Shown here: one piece after another, positions 6,839 through 11,957 of the stretch
Position numbering within the stretch: position 1 is the first letter of the stretch
How the letters are laid out: each line of letters starts with the position of its first letter
Source: an uncultured Bacilli bacterium
GTDB taxonomy: Bacteria; Bacillota_I; Bacilli_A; RF39; UBA660
Length of the DNA: 11,957 bases
Assembly (NCBI GenBank): GCA_944363865.1
Contig: CALVVN010000030.1
Span: 1 to 11,957 of the forward strand
Direction of reading: 5' to 3'
Notes under the pieces: generated by a model
What the model saw: the letters and a program-made list of their open reading frames with translations, nothing else
The model's database searches: none
Told to the model about the DNA's origin: nothing
Made by a program: the position numbers and the translations under genes

Positions 6839-7648
6839 ATGGAAAAATTAAATTTAAATGATATTGAAGAAACGTTATTTATTCCGATGAGAGGAAGAAT
6901 ATTCACTAGTAAGAAGTTTCCGTATATATTAAACGATTCTAAAGCATTAGAAATTGAAAAAAAATTGCCTATTTCATATATGAGCATGAATAAAGATTCA
7001 GAATATACTTTAATGGCTAGCGCTACTAGATCAATGAATATGGATAAATATATACAAGAGTTTTTAAAAAAATACCCAGAAGGCACAATAATCTGTGTCG
7101 GTGCAGGAATGGAAACAACCTTTTTTAGAAATGATAATAAAAAAGCAACGTGGTTTGAAATTGATCTAAAAGAAGTAGCAGATATAAGAATAGAGATATT
7201 CGGCAAAAATAAAAGAGACATTGTTTTGCCCTATTCTATGTTTGATTATAATTGGATAAATCACGTAAAAAATAAATCTAAAGCACCATATCTAATAGTT
7301 GCTGCTGGTGTTTTTCACTATTTTGATAAAAAAACAATCGTAGAGTTTTTAAAAAAGATGAAAGAGTTTAACAATGTTGAAGTAGTTTTTGATACAGTAT
7401 CAAAATTAGGAATGAAAGGCACAAAAAGATACATGAAAAAAATAGGAAAAAACGCCAATACAATGTATTTTTACGTAAACAATGTTAAAGATTTCATAAA
7501 AGAAATAGGGCCAGACACAAAACTATTAGATAAAAGAGATTACTATAGTTTTATAAAGGATAAAAAAAGATTTAAAGTCATGACAAAAATCTTTATGACT
7601 GTATCAGATTTATTACATATGTTAAAGATTATACATATAAAATTATAA
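6839..7648 (+). CDS. Class I SAM-dependent methyltransferase, LCM/PPM1 type
   Basis: A 269-aa methyltransferase of the leucine carboxyl methyltransferase/TcmP family, which methylate carboxyl or hydroxyl oxygens using S-adenosylmethionine. The N-terminus has the family's helical lid, with LFIPMRGR and a SATRSM segment (61-66) that includes the conserved arginine. Motif I is ICVGAGMETTFFR (85-97), and the acidic ribose-binding residue is in WFEIDL (105-110). A VAAGVFHYF segment (154-162) matches the post-motif strand. The length is normal for the family. The substrate cannot be read from the sequence; family members act on small molecules or protein C-termini. It lies 17 bases behind the small membrane protein gene, with its own AAAGGAA ribosome site, so the two are probably co-expressed. 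No clear terminator follows. Confidence 0.85.
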   Translation: MEKLNLNDIEETLFIPMRGRIFTSKKFPYILNDSKALEIEKKLPISYMSMNKDSEYTLMASATRSMNMDKYIQEFLKKYPEGTIICVGAGMETTFFRNDNKKATWFEIDLKEVADIRIEIFGKNKRDIVLPYSMFDYNWINHVKNKSKAPYLIVAAGVFHYFDKKTIVEFLKKMKEFNNVEVVFDTVSKLGMKGTKRYMKKIGKNANTMYFYVNNVKDFIKEIGPDTKLLDKRDYYSFIKDKKRFKVMTKIFMTVSDLLHMLKIIHIKL

Positions 7649-7790
7649 ATAATGTTTACTACAAATCTAATAATTTTTTTGTGCGCAAATATTAAAATTT
7701 ATTTTATAAAATTTAATTAAGAAAAACTTCATTTATTAAATTTCATAGACATGTTTTTTCTGTTTTTTTCTTACGAAAAAATAAAAAAAA

Positions 7791-7799
7791 TGATAAAAT
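7791..7799 (+). promoter_or_regulatory. Probable promoter of carD
   Basis: TGATAAAAT is an extended -10. It is preceded by a strongly A/T-tracted stretch (7753-7790) that could act as an UP element; the -35 is poor. It would give a leader of about 55 nt ending in the strong AGGAGGT site at 7847-7853, seven bases before the ATG. Confidence 0.4.
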
Positions 7800-7860
7800 T
7801 ATGTTAAATGATTAATTACTATTATATATCATCTATCATATAAAATAGGAGGTAGAAAAC

Positions 7861-8349
7861 ATGTTTGAAATTGGTGAAATAGTTGTTTATAATCAATATA
7901 TATGTAAAATCAAAGATATAAAGAAAAACAATATGATAGGAAATGATTATTATGTTATGGCGCCTGTTAATGATGAATCTTTGATAATTGATTTACCAAC
8001 TGAAAATAGATTAGGTAGTATCAAAAAAATAATGACTAAAAAAGAAGCAGAGGCATTAATTAAAAAAATACCAAAAACTGAAATTTTGGATTTAAATGAT
8101 AAGTATATTGAACAAAAATATAAAGAATTAATTAAAACTGGAAATAAACTTGATTTAATAAAAATTATTAAAACTTCTTATATGAGAAATTATATAAGAA
8201 TAAATAACAAGAAGAAGGCCAGCGAAAAAGATAATATTTATCTAAAGAAAGCTGAAGATTTATTATATTATGAATTATCATATAGTTTATCAATGTCCTA
8301 TGATGAAGTTAAAGAATATATTTCAGATTATTGTTCAAAAAATTCATAG
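7861..8349 (+). CDS. carD: CarD/CdnL-family RNA polymerase-binding regulator
   Basis: CarD/CdnL proteins bind the beta subunit of RNA polymerase and the upstream edge of the promoter bubble, changing open-complex stability at many promoters, including those of rRNA genes. Residues 1-60 are the Tudor-like polymerase-interacting domain shared with TRCF: MFEIGEIVVYNQYICKI, the YYVMAP strand and DLPTEN. Residues about 65-160 form the helical DNA-binding domain, with KASEKDNIYLKKAEDLLYYELSY (118-140 region) typical of the family. At 162 aa the length is normal. There is no tryptophan in the protein, so the wedge tryptophan used by actinobacterial and Thermus CarD is absent, as appears usual in the Firmicutes form. 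The ribosome site is a strong AGGAGGT. The gene is monocistronic, and an IS30 remnant begins right after its stop. Confidence 0.93.
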   Translation: MFEIGEIVVYNQYICKIKDIKKNNMIGNDYYVMAPVNDESLIIDLPTENRLGSIKKIMTKKEAEALIKKIPKTEILDLNDKYIEQKYKELIKTGNKLDLIKIIKTSYMRNYIRINNKKKASEKDNIYLKKAEDLLYYELSYSLSMSYDEVKEYISDYCSKNS

Positions 8350-8354
8350 ATAAT

Positions 8355-8921
8355 ATTTTTAAAAGAAGAACTTTTGGGTAATACATATCTTATGAATTCA
8401 TGATTTTTTTCAAGCATACCTTTTTGTGAGAAACATGTGGGCCACAAAAAAACAAATAAATAACGTATCCGCCAATAGAATGAATACATCAATGTTATTG
8501 ACGTCAAAAAAATCGTGACCATTATCAGTAAGAATGACTTGAAATAAATCTTTATAAAAGTCTGAAGGAATAAGAGTTTGTAATATTTCAAATATTCTAG
8601 TAACTTCTTCAGTTGTTTGAGATTGTAGTTTAAAAATAAGCACGAATTCAGTTTCTCTCCATAAAAGAGCAAGAAAACAATCATTTTCATTTTTTAAACC
8701 TTCAACAGTATGCGTTTATACTATATTTAAACCGGGATGATTAATATTATAATTATTCCAACTGGATGGTTCAGAATGTTTTTGTTTCTGTCTATTTCTC
8801 TTAAAATAGTAGAATGACTTCTATTTAAATCTTTAGCGATTTAATTAATGAATTTATTTTCGTTTAAGCCGTCTTCTATATTTTTTCTATCTTTATATGA
8901 TAAATGACAATAATTTGTCAT
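8355..8921 (-). pseudogene. Decayed IS30-family transposase
   Basis: The minus strand holds separated pieces of an IS30-type DDE transposase. The N-terminal HTH is intact from an ATG at 8921 (MTNYCHLSYKDRKNIE, then IAKDLNRSHSTILREI) but is broken by a TAA within it. The middle of the gene is missing. A core segment in another frame reads HTVEGLK, then FVLIFKLQSQTTEEV and VILTDNGHDF. After a further frameshift near 8460 come SQKGMLEKNHEF and YVLPKSSSF. Of the DDE triad, the first Asp is replaced by His (HTVEG for DTVEG), while the Asp of TDNG and the Glu of LEKNHE remain. About 190 codons are left of the usual 310-340, and the extreme C-terminus is lost beside the carD stop. It cannot encode a functional transposase. 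No target-site duplication is visible. Confidence 0.88.
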
Positions 8922-8925
8922 TTTC

Positions 8926-8967
8926 AATACTTTCTTTAATGACAAACAAATTGCTTAAGAAAGTATT
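8926..8967. repeat. 11-bp inverted repeat beside the IS30 remnant
   Basis: AATACTTTCTT (8926-8936) and AAGAAAGTATT (8957-8967) are perfect inverted copies with a 20-nt spacer, just outside the 5' end of the transposase remnant. It may belong to the element's end or be an old terminator. No second copy is seen at the carD side. Confidence 0.5.
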
Positions 8968-9071
8968 ATATACTTTTTTAAACTAATCGCACATTAATTA
9001 TGCACTTTCAATAAAAATCTGCAATTCAAATTAAAATTAACGCAAAGTAATAATTGCCGCAAATTTTTTTC

Positions 9072-9099
9072 TTGACTTTTCAATAAATAGTGGTAAAAT
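9072..9099 (+). promoter_or_regulatory. Promoter of tRNA-Gly
   Basis: TTGACT (9072-9077) and TAAAAT (9094-9099) are separated by 16 bases, and the -10 is extended by TGG. The expected start is about 10 bases before the mature tRNA 5' end. Confidence 0.85.
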
Positions 9100-9116
9100 T
9101 GTAAGTAGATTTTAGT

Positions 9117-9190
9117 GCAGGTGTAGTTTAATGGTAGAACTTCAGCCTTCCAAGCTGCTAACGGGAGTTCGATTCTCCTCACCTGCTCCA
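9117..9190 (+). tRNA. tRNA-Gly(UCC)
   Basis: A complete 74-nt cloverleaf. The acceptor stem GCAGGTG pairs with CACCTGC, the discriminator is T, and CCA is encoded. The anticodon loop CTTCCAA contains anticodon TCC (reads GGA and other GGN codons), and the T-arm contains GTTCGATTC. It stands alone with its own promoter and terminator. Confidence 0.97.
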
Positions 9191-9199
9191 TTTGAAGAC

Positions 9200-9236
9200 A
9201 ACTTACAAACCTATAAAGTTCGTAAGTTTTTATTTT
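9200..9236 (+). terminator. Terminator of tRNA-Gly
   Basis: AACTTAC (9200-9206) pairs with GTAAGTT (9222-9228). The helix continues inward past one mismatch (AAC with GTT), and TTTTATTTT follows. It begins 10 bases after the tRNA. Confidence 0.85.
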
Positions 9237-9344
9237 GTACATTCTTATAGTATCATTAGTAATATATAATTATCACTTTCTTTTTAAAAATGAATACTAA
9301 TATTACTGAAATTATATTTGTATATTTTATTATTAATATATCTA

Positions 9345-10022
9345 TTATTTTTTTAACTGTAAACTTATTCCTTCAACTGTTTCTTTTAAGCTATTTTGCA
9401 TTGCCATAAACTCTTCTGGAAAATCTCGAGGTGAACGAAATTTTTTGTTAATTTCAAGTTGCGTCGTTCTAATCTGACACAATTCAAAAATATTCCTACA
9501 TATCGTATTTCCATTACTTGCTTGAAACATTGTATTAAAGTCAGCAACAATTTTATTTCTACCAAACGAACTAGTTATTATTTCCTTCCATATATCTTCA
9601 TAAAAAACAAATTCTCCATTACTTATGCCTACTCCAACATCAAAATTTCGTTTTATTGATGCACCGTGGATGTCGATTAGATATTTAATCTTATTTGTTA
9701 CTATATATTCTTTTAATTTTTGATAGTATTCTATTAAATGTTTTCTTGCTTCTTCAGGTGTTGTAATATTTTTTGGCATATTATATCTTATAAATAAATT
9801 ACATCCGGTCTGTTCTCTAGTAGCTAAAGATAAAGCACCAGTATAAATCTCATTTGCTTTTTCTTGTCCACTTTTTAAATTAATTGTCTTAGTGGTATGC
9901 GGCGCAGTAACTATTATTGGAATGTCGCCTTTATAGAATTCAAAAGGCGCCCTTTCATAGTCTCCATACTTATCATTTTTCTTAAAAGGTTCTTCATAAC
10001 CTTTAATTTTTTCTATAGTCAT
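9345..10022 (-). CDS. N-formylglutamate amidohydrolase-like protein
   Basis: A 225-aa protein resembling the N-formylglutamate amidohydrolase (FGase) family, zinc enzymes with a carboxypeptidase-like fold that cleave N-acylated amino acids. Landmarks are IPIIVTAPHTTK (34-45), with a likely zinc histidine at 42; YLIDIHGAS (114-122), with Asp117 and His119; and TTQLEINKKFR (186-196), whose glutamate corresponds to the catalytic or zinc region. These three blocks and their order fit the family, while the rest is diverged and no histidine-degradation genes lie nearby, so the true substrate is unknown. The start is well supported by AGGAGG (minus strand, 10031-10036), eight bases before the ATG, and an extended -10 at 10050-10058. 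It appears monocistronic. A cytoplasmic location is expected, since there is no signal peptide. Confidence 0.7.
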   Translation of the reverse strand: MTIEKIKGYEEPFKKNDKYGDYERAPFEFYKGDIPIIVTAPHTTKTINLKSGQEKANEIYTGALSLATREQTGCNLFIRYNMPKNITTPEEARKHLIEYYQKLKEYIVTNKIKYLIDIHGASIKRNFDVGVGISNGEFVFYEDIWKEIITSSFGRNKIVADFNTMFQASNGNTICRNIFELCQIRTTQLEINKKFRSPRDFPEEFMAMQNSLKETVEGISLQLKK

Positions 10023-10049
10023 ATATAATTCCTCCTTTTAATGTGTTAT

Positions 10050-10058
10050 ATTTTAACA
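10050..10058 (-). promoter_or_regulatory. Extended -10 promoter of the FGase-like gene
   Basis: The minus strand reads TGTTAAAAT, an extended -10, with an AGGAGG site downstream. The -35 is not convincing. Confidence 0.5.
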
Positions 10059-10226
10059 TTTTTTGTGACGTTTGATTTTATGTTGTAATTTTAAAAAAAT
10101 AAATTCTTTTATTAGCATACAAAAGTAAAACATAAATTTATATTCCATGCTTGAAATAATTTCACTTTCTTCTATTTTGTAAAACTTGATTGGTTAACAG
10201 TTTGGTAAAGTTCTAGTAACAATGGG

Positions 10227-11261
10227 TTATTTGAATTTTATTTCGTCTCCTATTTGCATCATCATGTTTTCACTATTTATATATGGTAAAAATGTCACTA
10301 CAATTCCGTCTAGATGATATTCTAATCTTCTAAATGTTCTTAAAAACTTGTCTGTTAAATTTCTTTGAATTTCTATGTGTCTTTCATGTTGTTCTTTTAA
10401 AAACTCTTCTTTATTTTGTTTTTGTTTGCAAGCCCTATAATATGCAATTTCTTTTGCATTCCATCTTGATGGTAAGTAAGGTTTTATTTCCACATCATTG
10501 TAACCATTGTTTTTTAAAACTCCTAATGTTAAAACTGCTGATATTAATGTTGCAAGTGTTATACCTACTATATTTTCTGGGTTTTCTATGTTGTCTTTTG
10601 GCTCATTTTCAACATCTAATCCTTCGTTTACTTTGTACATTGCGCGATTTAATTTTTTATTTCTTGGAAGCTTTGTTATATTTTGTATTGCATATATATA
10701 AGCTTTACCTTCACTCGTTCCAAATCTTACTACAGGCAGTGGATAGTCATCAATATAAAATTGAAAATAATATGGTGTTTCGTTAAACATTTGATCTTTG
10801 CAAACTTCGTATGTTAATAAACCTATGCTAGTTTCTTTCGCAAAGTTATCCGGTACTTCTACTAGATTATCAAAATGATTTATTCTCTTTCGCAAATAAT
10901 TTATAGGGTTTGCAAAATCCTCACTAGTCGCATTACTCCAAACAAGTGTCAATATACTTTTTATATATTCACTATAATATTCAGGCATTGTTTCATCATA
11001 TGAAATATCATAAAATGTAGAATCGTAGAAAATACTAGCTTTTTTAGCATACGATAAAAGCATTTCATCAAATCGTTTTTTATCTTTAATAATTAATGTT
11101 GGCACTATTGTATTGAGAACTTTTGTATTATTTGACGTTACTTCTTGTTGATTTATTATAGTATTAAATGCTATGTTGAATGTAAAATAAGCATCAACTT
11201 TTCCAAAAGATGCTTCTTCTATTATTTCTTCATAAAAAACTTTTAGTATTTTTTCATCCAT
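10227..11261 (-). CDS. 344-aa protein of unknown function, coupled to an HTH protein
   Basis: I do not recognise this protein. It has no signal peptide. Residues 1-215 are mixed alpha/beta with many aromatic residues, including a PYYFQFYIDDYPLPVVRFG stretch (163-181) followed by GKAYIYAIQN (185-194), which resembles a beta-sheet core. A charged linker (about 217-230) precedes one hydrophobic segment (231-249) that could be a buried or a membrane helix. A highly charged, probably coiled helical region (about 268-315, with RTFRRLEYHLDG) closes before a short final strand region. The start codon overlaps the end of the upstream HTH gene by 8 bases (ATGGATGA), with AAAGGA just before it, so translation is probably coupled. 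No DDE, recombinase or nuclease motif is seen. The two genes are one transcript and likely work together, but the role is open. Confidence 0.8.
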   Translation of the reverse strand: MDEKILKVFYEEIIEEASFGKVDAYFTFNIAFNTIINQQEVTSNNTKVLNTIVPTLIIKDKKRFDEMLLSYAKKASIFYDSTFYDISYDETMPEYYSEYIKSILTLVWSNATSEDFANPINYLRKRINHFDNLVEVPDNFAKETSIGLLTYEVCKDQMFNETPYYFQFYIDDYPLPVVRFGTSEGKAYIYAIQNITKLPRNKKLNRAMYKVNEGLDVENEPKDNIENPENIVGITLATLISAVLTLGVLKNNGYNDVEIKPYLPSRWNAKEIAYYRACKQKQNKEEFLKEQHERHIEIQRNLTDKFLRTFRRLEYHLDGIVVTFLPYINSENMMMQIGDEIKFK

Positions 11262-11589
11262 TTTTCCTTTTTATGTCATGTACTATATTGTAGATACACG
11301 AATAACTCCTTTTGCTATAAAATCTTGCAAACTTTCTAATGCTTGCGCTTGACTTACTATATAAATATTTTATTTTTTCTTTTTCTTCTTCGCTTATTGC
11401 ATTATATGATTTTTTATTTTTGTTGCCATGCGTTAGTTTAATTGTACCGTTTTTTATTTCTTTTTGTAACTTAAATAAATATTTTACATGATAACCTGTC
11501 TGTAGCGAAATCTCTTCAAATGTATAGTAAGTTTTATTGTTAATTTTATCAGTAATTAGTTTTATGGCTAATTCTTTATTTTTTTCCAT
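11254..11589 (-). CDS. Two-HTH DNA-binding protein, transposase N-terminus-like
   Basis: A 111-aa protein with two helix-turn-helix-like units, at about residues 22-45 (TFEEISLQTGYHVKYLFKLQ) and 65-105 (ISEEEKEKIKYLY, then SIRKFARFYSKRS), joined by a THGNKNKK linker. This paired-HTH plus HGN linker resembles the DNA-binding N-terminus of some transposases, but no catalytic domain follows. Start choice: a longer frame begins at 11637, but that ATG overlaps the -35 region. The ATG at 11589 has GGAAGTG seven bases upstream and sits about 20 bases past a TATAAT, so 11589 is chosen. Its stop overlaps the start of the next gene by 8 bases. It may be a domesticated or truncated transposase part, or a regulator of its partner; this is inference. 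Confidence 0.8.
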   Translation of the reverse strand: MEKNKELAIKLITDKINNKTYYTFEEISLQTGYHVKYLFKLQKEIKNGTIKLTHGNKNKKSYNAISEEEKEKIKYLYSKSSASIRKFARFYSKRSYSCIYNIVHDIKRKNG

Positions 11590-11608
11590 TTTATACACTT
11601 CCAGTTTT

Positions 11609-11637
11609 ATTATACGTAAAAAGTAATATAATTGCAA
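11609..11637 (-). promoter_or_regulatory. Promoter of the HTH/unknown operon
   Basis: The minus strand has TTGCAA (11637-11632) and a consensus TATAAT (11614-11609), 17 bases apart. The predicted start, near 11602, falls just upstream of the GGAAGTG site and the ATG at 11589. Confidence 0.7.
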
Positions 11638-11663
11638 GATATTTAATTATTTGTAAAATTGTG

Positions 11664-11691
11664 TAAAATAAAAAAAGCCGTTATGACTTTT
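11664..11691 (-). terminator. Terminator of tRNA-His
   Basis: On the minus strand AAAAGTC pairs with GGCTTTT (11691-11685 with 11679-11673, one G-U), with a 5-nt loop, followed by TTTATTTT. It begins 11 bases after the tRNA 3' end and separates the RNA genes from the HTH operon. Confidence 0.8.
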
Positions 11692-11701
11692 ATTATATAT
11701 A

Positions 11702-11777
11702 TGGGGCGTAATGTGGGAATCGAACCCACGCATGCCAGTGCCACAAACTGGTGTGTTAACCACTTCACCAATTACGC
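11702..11777 (-). tRNA. tRNA-His(GUG)
   Basis: A complete cloverleaf with encoded CCA. The acceptor GCGTAAT pairs with ATTACGC, the discriminator is C, and the extra G-1 characteristic of tRNA-His is encoded at 11778. The anticodon loop TTGTGGC contains GTG, and the T-arm is GTGGGTTCGATTCCCAC. GUG is a queuosine-type anticodon (G34), so it is a substrate of the pathway finished by QueG in this window. Confidence 0.97.
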
Positions 11778-11788
11778 CATGTGTTTAA

Positions 11789-11817
11789 ATTATACCAATT
11801 CTAGTTAATTATTTCAA
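11789..11817 (-). promoter_or_regulatory. Promoter of tRNA-His
   Basis: The minus strand has TTGAAA (11817-11812) and TATAAT (11794-11789) with a 17-base spacer, and the -10 is extended by TGG. The tRNA can therefore be transcribed independently of the 5S RNA just upstream. Confidence 0.85.
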
Positions 11818-11839
11818 TATAATTATAATTAAAAAAAAT

Positions 11840-11943
11840 ATTGGCAACTTGCTATTTTCGCTTACACTATCTTCGCCGTTAAAGTGCTTAACTTCTGTGT
11901 TCGAGATGGGAACAGGTGTATCCACTTTGCTATCGTCACCAAT
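11840..11943 (-). rRNA. rrf: 5S ribosomal RNA, short form
   Basis: The minus strand reads as a 5S rRNA: GTTCCCATCTCGAACACAGA is the conserved loop B/helix III region, followed by AAGTTAAGCAC. The terminal helix pairs ATTGG at the 5' end with CCAAT at the 3' end. The span is about 104 nt, against 115-117 nt in most Bacilli; the shortening lies in the helix IV/V arm. Mollicutes 5S RNAs are similarly short. A run of eight T follows the 3' end (11838-11831) and may end transcription. The 16S and 23S genes are expected beyond the right edge. Confidence 0.93.
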
Positions 11944-11957
11944 AAACTTTATTATAT

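Noticed and set aside
7764..7781. T/A hairpin (TTTTTTC, 4-nt loop, GAAAAAA) as a terminator of the methyltransferase operon
   Set aside because: No U-run follows on the plus strand and the stem is almost only A/T; it fits better as an A/T-rich tract upstream of the carD promoter.
8328..8690. A 120-codon minus-strand open frame and a 77-codon one within it, as separate genes
   Set aside because: Both contain parts of the same IS30 transposase in different frames, so they are one pseudogene rather than two small genes.
8994..9242. An 82-codon open frame on the minus strand
   Set aside because: It runs antisense through tRNA-Gly; its MEQVRRIELPLAAWKAEVLPLNYT stretch is the usual false translation of a tRNA complement.
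10334..10786. A 150-codon plus-strand frame
   Set aside because: It is antisense to the 344-aa gene, is rich in Leu, Phe, Cys and His as expected from reversed A/T-rich coding sequence, and has no ribosome site.
11254..11290. Programmed frameshift joining the HTH gene to the 344-aa gene
   Set aside because: The A-rich stretch is suggestive, but the second gene has its own ATG and AAAGGA site at the overlap, so coupled reinitiation is simpler.
11590..11637. Upstream ATG extending the HTH protein by 16 residues
   Set aside because: The codon overlaps the -35 of a good promoter and has no ribosome site, whereas the ATG at 11589 has both a promoter and GGAAGTG correctly placed.

Overview
The window is about 12 kb of very AT-rich DNA with short intergenic gaps. 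Strong AGGAGG-type ribosome binding sites, frequent extended -10 promoters and stem-plus-U-run terminators indicate a low-GC Gram-positive lineage. The 5S rRNA is unusually short (about 104 nt), as in Mollicutes. A class B sortase with an NPKTG-anchored substrate nevertheless implies a cell wall, and tryptophan is encoded by TGG only, so the standard bacterial code fits. A walled bacillus related to Mollicutes, such as an uncultured gut Bacilli/Mycoplasmatota lineage, is my inference; no marker gene settles it.

Layout from the left. (1) Positions 1-1565, plus: a HerA/DUF87-type ATPase cut by the left edge; its reading frame is open to the first bases, so the real start lies outside. A 13-bp bidirectional terminator separates it from the convergent sortase. 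(2) 1577-4411: a divergent pair. The minus-strand class B sortase has a long unrecognised N-terminal cytoplasmic domain. The plus-strand gene encodes a secreted vWA-like protein ending in NPKTG, a membrane segment and a basic tail. They look like an enzyme and its dedicated substrate. (3) 4412-4776: a non-coding block of several terminator hairpins. (4) 4777-6206, minus: queG (epoxyqueuosine reductase) followed by a membrane-anchored, cysteine-free thioredoxin-like protein. (5) 6336-7648, plus: a small membrane protein and an LCM-type methyltransferase in an operon. (6) 7861-8349, plus: a CarD/CdnL-type RNA polymerase-binding regulator. (7) 8355-8967: a decayed IS30-family transposase and an 11-bp inverted repeat. 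(8) 9117-9190: tRNA-Gly(UCC) with its own promoter and terminator. (9) 9345-10022, minus: an N-formylglutamate-amidohydrolase-like protein. (10) 10227-11589, minus: a two-HTH protein, resembling a transposase DNA-binding region, overlapped by a 344-aa protein of unknown function. (11) 11702-11943, minus: 5S rRNA, then tRNA-His with its own promoter; the rest of the rRNA operon should lie beyond the right edge.

The most interesting parts are the sortase/substrate pair, with its unusual sortase architecture and degenerate vWA domain, and the overlapping HTH/unknown gene pair next to tRNA-His. The rest is mostly housekeeping. No CRISPR array, complete insertion sequence or recognisable multi-gene defence cassette is visible.
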